DNA of 12,736 nucleotides from an uncultured Planctomycetota bacterium (GTDB lineage: Bacteria; Planctomycetota; UBA1135; GCA-002686595). The first letter of the stretch is position 1. Each line of letters opens with the position of its first letter. Below are positions 1 to 6,829 of the stretch, one piece after another. Both the position numbers and the translations under genes were made by a program. The notes beneath the pieces were generated by a model. That model saw nothing but the letters and a program-made list of their open reading frames with translations, was not told where the DNA came from and made no database searches. The stretch covers positions 1-12,736 of the forward strand of contig CAIKQM010000235.1 of NCBI GenBank assembly GCA_903829565.1. Direction: 5' to 3'.

Positions 1-309
1 ATCACGCGCATTGATCGCCACTACAGCGAGATCGTGGCGCGCTTGGCGCAAAGCTTGCTCGCCGTGCGTGAGGATGGCGAGTCACTCTTGGAGCGCACGA
101 CTGTCGTGTATGGTTCTGGCATTCGCGATGGCAACCGTCACGATCACGATCGTGTGCCCTTGCTGCTGATTGGTGGTGCGCATCCGTATCCGCGTGGGCG
201 TGTCGTTGCGTCTGACACGCCGCTCGCCAACTTGCACTTGGGCTTAGCAGATGCCTATGGAGTGCCCATGTCGGCCTTTGGCGATTCGACGGGCGTTTTG
301 CGCGCGTAG
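1..309 (+). CDS. DUF1552 (HXXSHH-type) protein, C-terminal 102 residues, 5' end outside window
   Basis: The reading frame is open from base 1 and ends at TAG 307-309. The visible part reads like the end of DUF1552 proteins: a strand ending VVYGSGIRDGN, a His/Asp-rich turn (RHDHDRVP), LLLIGGAHPYPRGR, then PLANLHLGLADAYGVP and FGDSTGVL. These proteins are common in planctomycetes and some other environmental bacteria. They are often exported and encoded near DUF1592/DUF1588 cytochrome-like proteins; their biochemical role is not established. The N-terminus and any Tat signal lie outside the window, so localisation cannot be checked. The gene converges on the ABC permease with five bases between the stop codons. 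The family call is from recalled sequence pattern; function is unknown. Confidence 0.8.
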   Translation: MTRIDRHYSEIVARLAQSLLAVREDGESLLERTTVVYGSGIRDGNRHDHDRVPLLLIGGAHPYPRGRVVASDTPLANLHLGLADAYGVPMSAFGDSTGVLRA

Positions 310-319
310 AGCCTCTACG
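305..319. terminator. Short perfect inverted repeat spanning two convergent stop codons
   Basis: CGTAGA and TCTACG pair as a 6-bp stem around the loop GCC. The stem contains the TAG stop of the DUF1552 gene (307-309) and the complement of the TAG stop of the permease gene (315-317). It reads the same on both strands, so it could act on both converging transcripts. There is no T-tract on either side, so classic intrinsic termination is doubtful. It is the only hairpin this regular seen at a convergent junction in the window. Confidence 0.25.
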
Positions 320-2834
320 AGCGCAAGGCTTCGATCGGTGCCACATGCAGTGCGCGCCACGAGCCCAGTAGGCCTGCGCCGGCAGCCAGCACGGCGGCGC
401 CCACGGCCATCAGCGGCAGCGCCAACCAAGGCAATTGCGGTGGAATGTCCAGTGTATTGGACAAGGTGAAGTGCGCCACCAAGAAGGCTGCGGTACCGCC
501 GAGCGCACCCGCAACTAGCCCCTGTAGTGCGTGTTCGACCGCCACAAGCAGCATGACTTCGCGGCGAGTGGAACCCAGCGCCTTGAGCACACCGATCTCG
601 CGTGCGCGCTTGGAGGCTTGGGTGCCGACCACACCAGCAAGGATGGCGATGCCCACGAGGACGACAAACAGGCCTAACACGCGCACTCCGATCGCCAAGC
701 GCCCCAGCAACGCGAGCGCCTTCTCCAACAGCGGACGCACGCGGATGACGGTCACATTGACGTAGTCGTCAGCAATTGCGGCTTCTACAGCTTCCTCGCG
801 TTCGGCGGGCAAGCGTGCGGCGATCAAGACTTGGTGCGGTGCTTGTTCGAGCACTCCGGGTTCGACTTGCAGGAAGAAGTTGATGCCGAAGCTCTCCCAA
901 CGCACGGTGCGGATGGAGGACACCAGCAGCTCCACGCTGAGACCCTGTACATCCATCTGCAGCATACTGCCGACCTGCACATCGAGGTCCTTGGCGAAGC
1001 GCTCTTCGATGGAGACCTCGGCGCGTTGCGGATCGTTCCAAAGACTGCCCGCAATCACCTCATTATCCGCAGGCAAATCGGGTCCAAAGGTCAGGCGCTG
1101 CTCACGTGTCAGCACCCACAACTCACGGTCCACACCTGCGTCACCTTTGCGTTCCGCTGCAATGTCGGCCACGGCGCGTCCATCGATCTTGGTCAAGCGT
1201 GCCGTGACAATGGGAGCTGCGCGCACATGCTCGGCACCCAACTCCTGCAAGGTGGCCACCAAGTCCGTGCGTTGATCAGGTTGCACATCGACTAGGAACG
1301 CACTTGGTGCTTCGGGCGGTAGTGCGTTGACCAGATAGCTGGACATGCGGCCTTCGATCAGCCATGTGCCAGCAACGACCAAGACTCCGATGCCGAGCGC
1401 TACTACGGCTCCTGCGGTGCCTCGTCCGGGGCGCGCAAGAGCAGCCACACCATGCAGCAACAACGGCGGCAAGTTGGTGCGAGGGATGCGCGCCGCGATC
1501 GTGATCAGCAACCGCGCGCCCACCCACAGCACCATTGCCAAGCCTGCCAATGCCCCGGCGAAGGCCAGAGCGTTGCGCCATTCACCGCCTTCTACGCGGG
1601 CTACCAGCAGCAGACCTACGAGCAACACACCCCACGCGCACCACTGCAACAAGCGCGGTGCTTGCAATGGTTCGGCTTCATGGCGCAAGGCGCGCACCGG
1701 CGGTACTTGCCACACGGCCACGAGCGGAGGCAAGGCAAACAGCAACGCGACGGCTACACCTACACTGGCTCCGTACAGGGGCGCGAGCCAATCGAAGCGC
1801 AAGGTGAAGGCCTCTGGCAACACTCCCGGCAGCAATGATGGCAAGGCGAACGGCAGCAGAGAGCCCGCGAATGCGCCCAGCAGACTGGCAAAGAGTGCCA
1901 GTCCGGCTACATGCACCAACTGCACCCACATGACTTCGCGCGGGCGCAGACCAATGACGCGTTGGACCGCGATGGCTCCTGCACGCGCATCGAGATGTGC
2001 ATGCACGAGTTGGGCCACACCGGCACCACCCAAGCACAGAGCCAAGAGCGCTACGAGCGCCAGCCAGTTCTCTACGCGCTCGATGGAGCGTCGTAACGCG
2101 GGCTGTGCATCGCGCGCTGTCTCTACGCGCAGATAGGCCGCGTCGGGTAGCTCGGCACGCAAGCGTCGAGCCAGTGCTTCGATGCTTGCAGATGCAGGAT
2201 TGCCCTCGAAGGCCCACAAGCGGCGTTCCACTACGCGTCGGCCAAAGCCCTCAAGCTGCGCTTCTTCCAGACCTGCGAGGCTCAGCATCACACGCGGACC
2301 GATGGTGAACGAGAAGTCGAGTCGTCCAGGCTCTTCTACTACGACGGCAGCAATGGTGTAGCGTGCGGCACCGATGCTCAGCTCGTCGCCCAGTCGAGCG
2401 TGCAGTCCTTCCAGCACCTCGGGTGCAACGGCGCACTCCAGCGGAGTGAGTGTGCTCACGTCGCGCGGTGGATCCAGCACGACGCGACCGTGGAAGGGGA
2501 AGCCTGGGCCTACAGCTTTGAGGTCCACCAAGCGTGAGCGCCCACCAGCGGAGGCCATGGTGGCCAAGCTCTTGGTGCTCGTCGTGCGCGCCGAGGCTGT
2601 CGCGGCGACCAAGAGGTCTGCCTCACCAGGTACACCACGCCGGGACTCGATCGCCAAGTCTGCGCCCAGCAACTCGCGCGACTGTTCGCGCAAGCCATTC
2701 TCGATGGCAGCTGAAAGTGCGCGCACACCGGACACTGCAGCTGTGCCGAGGGCCAAGCACAGCACCAAGAAGATCAGGCGCGCGCTGGATCCGCGTGACT
2801 CGCGCCAAGCGGCCTTGACAAGTGTGCCGGCCAT
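315..2834 (-). CDS. ABC transporter permease, YbbP-like, two FtsX domains (839 aa)
   Basis: This is the membrane subunit of a type VII-like (MacB/LolC/FtsX) ABC system. The usual family role is extracting lipids, lipoproteins or peptides from the outer leaflet rather than classical import. Predicted membrane segments lie near residues 18-40, 255-278, 303-330, 347-375, 397-412, 422-445, 473-493, 710-738, 760-790 and 800-826. About ten helices and ~840 residues match the duplicated YbbP architecture. Large extracytoplasmic domains lie at about 41-250 and 494-705. The FtsX coupling segment REIGVLKALGSTRREV (about 745-760) precedes the second FtsX bundle; the first bundle has the related AIAVQRVIGLRPREV. 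The ATG at 2834 is one base after the TGA of the upstream ATPase gene, with no Shine-Dalgarno, so translation is probably coupled. Substrate unknown. Confidence 0.9.
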   Translation of the reverse strand: MAGTLVKAAWRESRGSSARLIFLVLCLALGTAAVSGVRALSAAIENGLREQSRELLGADLAIESRRGVPGEADLLVAATASARTTSTKSLATMASAGGRSRLVDLKAVGPGFPFHGRVVLDPPRDVSTLTPLECAVAPEVLEGLHARLGDELSIGAARYTIAAVVVEEPGRLDFSFTIGPRVMLSLAGLEEAQLEGFGRRVVERRLWAFEGNPASASIEALARRLRAELPDAAYLRVETARDAQPALRRSIERVENWLALVALLALCLGGAGVAQLVHAHLDARAGAIAVQRVIGLRPREVMWVQLVHVAGLALFASLLGAFAGSLLPFALPSLLPGVLPEAFTLRFDWLAPLYGASVGVAVALLFALPPLVAVWQVPPVRALRHEAEPLQAPRLLQWCAWGVLLVGLLLVARVEGGEWRNALAFAGALAGLAMVLWVGARLLITIAARIPRTNLPPLLLHGVAALARPGRGTAGAVVALGIGVLVVAGTWLIEGRMSSYLVNALPPEAPSAFLVDVQPDQRTDLVATLQELGAEHVRAAPIVTARLTKIDGRAVADIAAERKGDAGVDRELWVLTREQRLTFGPDLPADNEVIAGSLWNDPQRAEVSIEERFAKDLDVQVGSMLQMDVQGLSVELLVSSIRTVRWESFGINFFLQVEPGVLEQAPHQVLIAARLPAEREEAVEAAIADDYVNVTVIRVRPLLEKALALLGRLAIGVRVLGLFVVLVGIAILAGVVGTQASKRAREIGVLKALGSTRREVMLLVAVEHALQGLVAGALGGTAAFLVAHFTLSNTLDIPPQLPWLALPLMAVGAAVLAAGAGLLGSWRALHVAPIEALRS

Positions 2835-2835
2835 C

Positions 2836-3537
2836 TCAGGTTGTCACGGGGTTGATTTCCACGCGTTCCATGCGGCCAGCGCGCAGGTACATGCGCACCC
2901 GCGCACGCGCGGCCACATCCTTGTCATGCGTCACGAGCACCAAGGTCGTGCCTTCGCGTGCGCGCAGCTCGTCAAGCAAATGCAACACACTCGCGCCCGT
3001 GGCTGCATCCAAGTTGCCGGTAGGCTCGTCGGCGTACAGGATGGCAGGTGAAGGCCCGAACGCGCGTGCGAGTGCCACGCGTTGCTGCTCACCTCCTGAC
3101 AGCTGCGAAGGGTAGTGGCTCATGCGCTCGCGTAAGCCCACAGCCGTCAACAAGTCTTGGGCGCGTTGCAGCGCGTTGGGGCGTCGGGCGAGCTCCAGCG
3201 GCAGGAGCACATTCTCCAAGGCCGTCAAGTTCGCCAGCAGTTGGAACGACTGGAACACAAAGCCGATCTTGTGACGGCGCAGCAAAGCCAACGCATCTTC
3301 GCTGAGTGTGTCGATACGTTGTCCATCGATCTCCACACTCCCTGCAGTGGGGCGGTCCAAGCCGGCCAACAAGGCCAACAGCGTGGACTTGCCGCTGCCC
3401 GAAGGCCCGACGATGGCCACCGAGTCACCCGCTGCGATCTCAAGTGACACACCATCCAGCACCGTCAGCGGCGCCCCACCCGAAGTGAGGCGCTTCACAA
3501 GGTCGTGTGCGGCAATGCGCGGAGCGTTTGGCTGCAT
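2836..3537 (-). CDS. ABC transporter ATP-binding protein, YbbA/LolD-like (233 aa)
   Basis: This is the cytoplasmic ATPase partner of the permease directly downstream. Counted from the ATG at 3537, it has Walker A GPSGSGKST (44-52), Q-loop Gln in VFQSFQ (about 96), signature LSGGEQ (146-151), Walker B ILYADEP (166-172) and H-loop His in VTHD (204). The LSGGEQQRVALARA and DEPTGNLD segments are typical of the MacB/LolD/YbbA clade. The frame extends upstream to a GTG at 3600, which would give 254 aa. I prefer the ATG because the extra 21 residues are low-complexity and unlike the family, 233 aa matches YbbA (about 228), and a TACAAT box sits nine bases before the ATG. The gene is divergent from the TesA-like esterase, as ybbA is from tesA in E. 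coli. Confidence 0.92.
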   Translation of the reverse strand: MQPNAPRIAAHDLVKRLTSGGAPLTVLDGVSLEIAAGDSVAIVGPSGSGKSTLLALLAGLDRPTAGSVEIDGQRIDTLSEDALALLRRHKIGFVFQSFQLLANLTALENVLLPLELARRPNALQRAQDLLTAVGLRERMSHYPSQLSGGEQQRVALARAFGPSPAILYADEPTGNLDAATGASVLHLLDELRAREGTTLVLVTHDKDVAARARVRMYLRAGRMERVEINPVTT

Positions 3538-3600
3538 GGGCGCAGGATTGTACGCAGGCACGGCGTGTTCCGAGTCGCGCCGTGCGTTAGAGTCCTGCAC
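3538..3600. promoter_or_regulatory. Divergent promoter region between the ABC operon and the esterase gene
   Basis: These 63 bases separate the preferred starts of two divergent genes. On the minus strand TACAAT (3552 to 3547) lies nine bases before the ATG of the ATPase gene. On the plus strand TAGAGT (3588-3593) lies seven bases before the ATG of the esterase gene. Both fit the TANNNT -10 pattern at a distance that would start the mRNA at or within a few bases of the start codon. No convincing -35 box or Shine-Dalgarno is visible for either gene. Assignment is by pattern only. Confidence 0.35.
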
Positions 3601-4332
3601 ATGACGCGCTCGGCTGGGATTCTTGCAGCGGTGGCACTCGTAAGCGTGCTGTGGTCATGCTCCAAGGAGCCCACGGACTCCGGCGCCGCGCGCACCTCCA
3701 TGCCGGGTGATGGAGCTGCTCGCGCCGCGCGTCTGGATGGAGCGCTGGAGCGCGCGGCCACTCCGGATATCCCGGTGGATGCGCCCTTGGTGGCGGTCTT
3801 GGGGGACAGCATTGCCGCCGGCTTGCACCTGGACGCTTCGGCCGCGTTTCCTGCCGTGTTGCAGCGTCAACTGGCCTTGGCAGGGCAGCCGTTTCGATTG
3901 GTGAATGCCGGTGTTTCCGGTGATACCACCGCGGGCGGGTTGCGGCGTGTGGATTGGGTGCTCGCCCAGAAGCCACAGGTCTTGATTGTCGAGTTGGGTG
4001 GCAATGACGGCTTGCGCGGCCAGCCTGTGTCCGAAATTCTTGACAACCTGCGCGGCATTGTGCGCAAAGCCAAAGCAGCGCAGGCACGCGTGGTGCTGTG
4101 TGGTGTGCGCCTGCCAACGAGCTATGGCTCGGAGTACACCTCAGCGTTTGAACAGCTCTACAGCACGCTGGCCAGCGAAGAGGGTCTCGTCTTGGTGCCG
4201 TACTTCATGGAAGGTGTCGGCGGCGTGCCCGAGATGAATTTGGAGGACGGCTTGCACCCGACGGTCGCAGGTCACGAACGCATCGCGCGCAACTTGGCCC
4301 CGCATCTGGGCCGTGTCTTGGCTGATCTCTGA
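3601..4332 (+). CDS. SGNH/GDSL hydrolase, TesA-like arylesterase/lysophospholipase lipoprotein (243 aa)
   Basis: The family comprises serine esterases/thioesterases acting on acyl esters, lysophospholipids or acyl-CoA. The four SGNH blocks are visible: block I VLGDS with nucleophile Ser70, block II Gly in NAGVSGDTT (about 104-110), block III GGND with Asn135, and block V DGLHP with Asp216 and His219. The N-terminus MTRSAGILAAVALVSVLWSC is a lipoprotein signal peptide with Cys20 as the likely acylated residue, so the enzyme should be membrane-anchored outside the cytoplasm. E. coli TesA is a soluble periplasmic protein, so this is a difference. The ATG at 3601 is chosen because the signal peptide begins there; the longer frame from 3505 runs across the promoter region. 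It is divergent from the YbbA/YbbP-like pair and its stop is one base from that of the convergent VOC gene. Confidence 0.9.
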   Translation: MTRSAGILAAVALVSVLWSCSKEPTDSGAARTSMPGDGAARAARLDGALERAATPDIPVDAPLVAVLGDSIAAGLHLDASAAFPAVLQRQLALAGQPFRLVNAGVSGDTTAGGLRRVDWVLAQKPQVLIVELGGNDGLRGQPVSEILDNLRGIVRKAKAAQARVVLCGVRLPTSYGSEYTSAFEQLYSTLASEEGLVLVPYFMEGVGGVPEMNLEDGLHPTVAGHERIARNLAPHLGRVLADL

Positions 4333-4333
4333 G

Positions 4334-4741
4334 TCAGACCACGGTCGTTGAGTGCCGGAAAGTCCACTCATAGCCATGTGGATCACGCAGCTGCCCCAGC
4401 TCTGCGCCGTGCAGTGTGCGTTGCCAAGGATTCAGGTCACGCGAGCCCATGCGCAACGCACGCTCGTACAGTTCCTTGGCGCGCGGACCTTCGACGAAGA
4501 GCATCAAGGGTCCGCTGCGAGTAGGGTCGGGCAAGCGCGAGCCGTACTGCGGGAAGTCGTCAGCGAGGTAGAAGCTCCAGCCGCGCCCACGCAGTTCCGC
4601 ATGCAGCACGCGCCCATCCTCAGGATGCTCGACCAGTGCAACGAGCTCCAGTTCTAGAGCTTGCTGGTACCAAGCGATGGCGGCGCGTGCGTGTGCAACC
4701 ACCAAGTGAGGCACCAAGCGTTCGAGGTGTGCGTTAGTCAT
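4334..4741 (-). CDS. VOC superfamily (glyoxalase/bleomycin resistance, PhnB-like) protein (135 aa)
   Basis: This is a small cytoplasmic-looking protein of the vicinal oxygen chelate fold. It begins LVPHLVVAHARAAIAWYQQAL, the first beta-alpha unit of PhnB/glyoxalase proteins. A second module starts at about GPLMLFVEGPRAKELYERAL, and it ends with RDPHGYEWTFRH, which carries the conserved near-C-terminal Asp-Pro-His-Gly and Glu. The length is normal for a one-domain VOC protein with two beta-alpha-beta-beta-beta units. The substrate cannot be told from sequence, since the family includes isomerases, dioxygenases and resistance proteins. I chose the second ATG (4741) because MTNAHLERLVPHL is the usual kind of start; an ATG at 4759 adds six residues and leaves only eight bases before the divergent gene at 4768. 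No Shine-Dalgarno is visible at either. Confidence 0.8.
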   Translation of the reverse strand: MTNAHLERLVPHLVVAHARAAIAWYQQALELELVALVEHPEDGRVLHAELRGRGWSFYLADDFPQYGSRLPDPTRSGPLMLFVEGPRAKELYERALRMGSRDLNPWQRTLHGAELGQLRDPHGYEWTFRHSTTVV

Positions 4742-4767
4742 GGCGTTGGTGCGCCTCATCTTGCACC

Positions 4768-5682
4768 ATGAGTGGCATGGAAGCTCGCAGCATCTGGCTC
4801 GTTGCTCTGGCCTGTGTAGCCTGTTCGGCCGTCGCTCCGGAACAGCCCAAGGGTTGGACTGTGCGTGCGGATCTGCAAGCCAAGCTCCCCAAGAGCATCG
4901 TGGTGTACGAGCGCGTCAGCAACGATCCACCGCTGCGCGCGTGGATGGTCGAAGCGCGGCCGGATGCAGCGTGGCGTCCCGAAGCGACGCAACCCAAGGC
5001 CGGTCTGCGCACGACGTCCAAGCAAGCAGCGGACTTGAAGGCGCTGGTGGCGGTGAACGCGGGCTACTTCTCGTTGAAGGGTTCGGTCAGCACGGTGGTG
5101 GATGAGGGGCACCTTGTCGCACAAGGAGCCCAAGTGGTCACGCGCGGCGACACCCAGCATCCGGTGACGCGTGCTGCGTTGGGCTTTGATGCCCGGGGCC
5201 GCGCCGACTGTGCGTGGACTTGGTGCGTGGCTGACGCGTTGTATGCCCTGGAGGAACCTGTGGCGAATGCGCCGGGCAAGCCAGCTGTGGCGCCCAAGCC
5301 CAACGCAGACCGCGTGTGGCAAGCTGAAGAAGTTGTGGGCGCAGGTCCCATGCTCGTAGTTGCGGGCAAGGTGCGGAACACGGAAGCGGAAGAGTGCTTC
5401 CAAGGTGTCGGTGCCGGTTCACGACATCCACGCACAGCGGCTGGCTACACCAAGGACGGTCGACTGTTGCTGTTAGTCGTCGATGGTCGCAGTGCGGAAA
5501 GCCGAGGCGCCACGCTCGAGGAGACAGCGCAGTTGCTGGTCGAGTTTGGTGCGCACGAAGGCCTCAACTTTGACGGTGGCGGCTCGACGACCTTGTGGGT
5601 CGGAGGCTCCGTCAGCAATCGCCCCAGCGACAAGACGGGTGAGCGCCCTGTGGCCTCTGTGTTGGCGTTGGTGCCGAACTAA
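4768..5682 (+). CDS. Phosphodiester glycosidase family (NAGPA/DUF2233) lipoprotein (304 aa)
   Basis: The protein belongs to the family of the mammalian uncovering enzyme domain (N-acetylglucosamine-1-phosphodiester alpha-N-acetylglucosaminidase); bacterial members act on cell-surface glycan phosphodiesters or are uncharacterised. Recognisable parts are AVNAGYFSLKG (about 95-105), the RAALGF strand (about 135-140), VVGAGPMLVVAGK (about 189-201), RHPRTAAGYTKDGRLLLLVVDGR (about 219-241), the TLEETAQLL helix and the NFDGGGSTTLW active-site loop (about 267-277). The N-terminus has a hydrophobic stretch ending LACVACS, so Cys16 or Cys19 is a plausible lipidation site, though the lipobox is not ideal. 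A second in-frame ATG at 4777 would also keep the signal peptide. It is divergent from the VOC gene and its TAA overlaps the TAG of the convergent gene (shared CTAA). The actual substrate is unknown. Confidence 0.85.
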   Translation: MSGMEARSIWLVALACVACSAVAPEQPKGWTVRADLQAKLPKSIVVYERVSNDPPLRAWMVEARPDAAWRPEATQPKAGLRTTSKQAADLKALVAVNAGYFSLKGSVSTVVDEGHLVAQGAQVVTRGDTQHPVTRAALGFDARGRADCAWTWCVADALYALEEPVANAPGKPAVAPKPNADRVWQAEEVVGAGPMLVVAGKVRNTEAEECFQGVGAGSRHPRTAAGYTKDGRLLLLVVDGRSAESRGATLEETAQLLVEFGAHEGLNFDGGGSTTLWVGGSVSNRPSDKTGERPVASVLALVPN

Positions 5683-6245
5683 CCGCCGCTCGGTTGCTTG
5701 GGTGCGCTGAGTTCGCGCGCCTTGGCATCCAACTCGGTCAACTTGCCGGCCGAGAAGCCGCGGTCGTGGAACCAGACCACCTTGCCTTCCGCATCCAACA
5801 AGAAGATGCGGCCATTGCGCGGTTGTTCGTTGCCTGTGATCGCCACGATCTTCTTGGCATCGCCACCGTAGACGCACACCACTGAGGCCCAGTCTTCTTT
5901 GGGGATGCCGCTGCGCATGCCGGAGTCGATCCATCCGGAGATCATGCTCGGCACGAGGCCTGGGATGGTCGGCACTTCCACGACATGCGCGGGCGGCTTG
6001 GCCATCGTCAAGCCCACAGCCCAACGATCCAAGTCGAACTGCGTCTCTTGCACATAGCCCACAAGCAAGACGGTCGGCTTGCCTGCGTACGCGCCGGGGA
6101 TGGCGACCGCCTCTTTGGTCAGTGACTGGCCCGCGACACTTGGGAAGGCTTGTCCAATCGGGTTGACATTCTTGATGGCCGAGCTGCAACCGGCAAAGAA
6201 GGGGACAAGTGCAAGCGGAACGATGGTCTTCCAGATGGTCATCAT
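5679..6245 (-). CDS. Lipoprotein with thioredoxin-like fold, possibly ATP10-like, no CxxC (188 aa)
   Basis: The N-terminus MMTIWKTIVPLALVPFFAGC followed by Ser-Ser is a clear lipoprotein signal with lipobox FAGC, so the mature protein should be membrane-anchored outside the cytoplasm. The remainder looks thioredoxin-like: a KPTVLLVGYVQ strand, an FDLDRWAVGL helix, and a C-terminal NGRIFLLDAEGKVVWFHDRG pair of strands followed by a helix. The pattern of GIP, TG and LLD..G.V.W recalls bacterial proteins with ATP10-type domains; I am not certain of that family. The only Cys in the mature domain is an isolated one in VVCVYGG, so it has no dithiol redox motif. The start is the first of two adjacent ATGs; the longer frame to 6335 overlaps the upstream gene and is not signal-like. 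It begins seven bases after the stop of the selenoprotein gene, so the two are very likely one operon. Confidence 0.7.
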   Translation of the reverse strand: MMTIWKTIVPLALVPFFAGCSSAIKNVNPIGQAFPSVAGQSLTKEAVAIPGAYAGKPTVLLVGYVQETQFDLDRWAVGLTMAKPPAHVVEVPTIPGLVPSMISGWIDSGMRSGIPKEDWASVVCVYGGDAKKIVAITGNEQPRNGRIFLLDAEGKVVWFHDRGFSAGKLTELDAKARELSAPKQPSGG

Positions 6246-6252
6246 GGGCTGC

Positions 6253-6822
6253 TCAGGACGTGACGTTGGTCTTGGCGTTGGGCGTGCGGCATGCCTGGGC
6301 ACGCACGGTGTCGAGCGACGGATGGTCGCCGACATGCTTGCCTCGCCACGCCCACGTCATGCTGCCATGTTCCAGGCGGAAGAAGCCACTCATACGCAGC
6401 ACATCTCCATTCGGCACACCGATGCCATTGCCCTTCCACATCGCACCCAGAGCGTGTGCGAACACTGCCGGACCGAACAGCTGCCACGCGTTGCCCTTGC
6501 CTAAGCCAAAGGCCTCATAGAGCTCGCCGCTAGGGTCGGCGATGCAGTGGGCCTCGGGCGCGAAGTCCGCAAAGAAGCGTTGCGTGGCTTCCACATCCGC
6601 GCTGCCTACATACAGCACGTCACACCAATCGTGGCTTGGATCAGAACTGCGCGCACGGCGCAGGTCGCGAATCACTTCGCGGCAGAAGGTTCAACCAAAG
6701 TGACGCAAGAACACCAGCAGCAAGGCACCTTCCGCGCTGCGATTGCGCAGCGTTCCGTCCACGCGGTAGCCCGTCAAAGGACGGTCCAGAACCGCATCCG
6801 ATAGGCGTGTGAGTGCGTACAT
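6253..6822 (-). CDS. Peroxiredoxin-like (AhpC/TSA, PRXL2/SelL-related) selenoprotein with in-frame UGA (189 aa)
   Basis: Reading from ATG 6822 gives a complete protein if the TGA at codon 44 is selenocysteine. The N-terminus LSDAVLDRPLTGYRVDG, the strand LLLVFLRHFG, then U44-T-F-C47 followed by REVIRDLRRA form the start of a thioredoxin fold with the redox motif at the correct place. The rest (VLYVGSADVEATQRFFADF, ADPSGELYEAFGLGKG, QLFGP, GVPNGDVLRMSGFF, GKHVGDHP) matches the family throughout, and frame and similarity continue on both sides of the TGA. Family members normally have Cys at this position; UxxC and UxxU forms exist. The likely role is thiol or peroxide redox chemistry in the cytoplasm, as no signal peptide is present. 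The stop codon is also TGA, so UGA still terminates in this genome. Without recoding, the frame would be called from the GTG at 6675, losing the active site. It is operonic with the downstream lipoprotein and divergent from the photolyase. Confidence 0.88.
6647..6663 (-). promoter_or_regulatory. Candidate bacterial SECIS hairpin 2
   Basis: In the mRNA, CUGCGC pairs perfectly with GCGCAG around the loop CGUGC. The stem starts 28 nucleotides after the UGA and the loop G is the second loop base, at +35. It satisfies the same criteria as hairpin 1, and the two stems are separated by only two bases, so they could form together or stack. Which one SelB binds cannot be decided from sequence alone. 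Confidence 0.45.
6666..6681 (-). promoter_or_regulatory. Candidate bacterial SECIS hairpin 1
   Basis: In the minus-strand mRNA, CGCGAA pairs perfectly with UUCGCG around the four-base loop GUGA. The stem begins 10 nucleotides after the UGA and the first loop base, G, is at +16. A G in the first two loop positions at about 16-37 nucleotides from the UGA is the feature bacterial SECIS models use, so this is at the near edge of that range. GUGA also fits the GNRA tetraloop pattern. It lies in the coding sequence, as bacterial SECIS elements do. Confidence 0.6.
6691..6693 (-). other. In-frame TGA read as selenocysteine (codon 44)
   Basis: The minus-strand codons are CAC TTT GGT TGA ACC TTC TGC, giving H-F-G-U-T-F-C. 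The TGA takes the place of the first, peroxidatic-type Cys of the family's CxxC. A TGC or TGT to TGA mutation would also produce this and cannot be excluded from one sequence. The intact flanking frame, the exact position and the downstream hairpins favour selenocysteine. Confidence 0.87.
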
Positions 6823-6823
6823 T
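6818..6823 (+). promoter_or_regulatory. -10-like box TACATT of the photolyase gene
   Basis: TACATT fits TANNNT and ends six bases before the ATG at 6830, which would make the photolyase mRNA leaderless or nearly so. The box includes bases 6820-6822, the complement of the selenoprotein start codon, so the two divergent genes would share the same few bases. There is no Shine-Dalgarno. No clear -35 was found. Confidence 0.35.
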
Positions 6824-6829
6824 CAACCT

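Noticed and set aside
1345..2136. 263-codon open frame on the plus strand inside the permease gene
   Set aside because: The composition is Arg/Ser/Thr/Pro-rich with no recognisable domain, a typical shadow of the well-supported minus-strand permease.
3538..3600. GTG 3600 as start of the ABC ATPase
   Set aside because: The extra 21 residues are unlike the family, would remove the promoter space for both divergent genes, and the ATG at 3537 gives the normal length.
4739..4777. -10-like promoter boxes between the VOC and NAGPA-type genes
   Set aside because: No TANNNT box at the spacing seen elsewhere was found for either gene, so no promoter is called.
5681..5695. AACCG/CGGTT 5-bp hairpin at the convergent junction as a terminator
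   Set aside because: The stem is short with a five-base loop, has no T-tract, and lies largely inside the last codons of the minus-strand gene.
6253..6675. Shorter reading of the peroxiredoxin-like gene from GTG 6675
   Set aside because: It lacks the first strand and the redox motif that family members need, while the missing part is present in frame directly upstream beyond the TGA.
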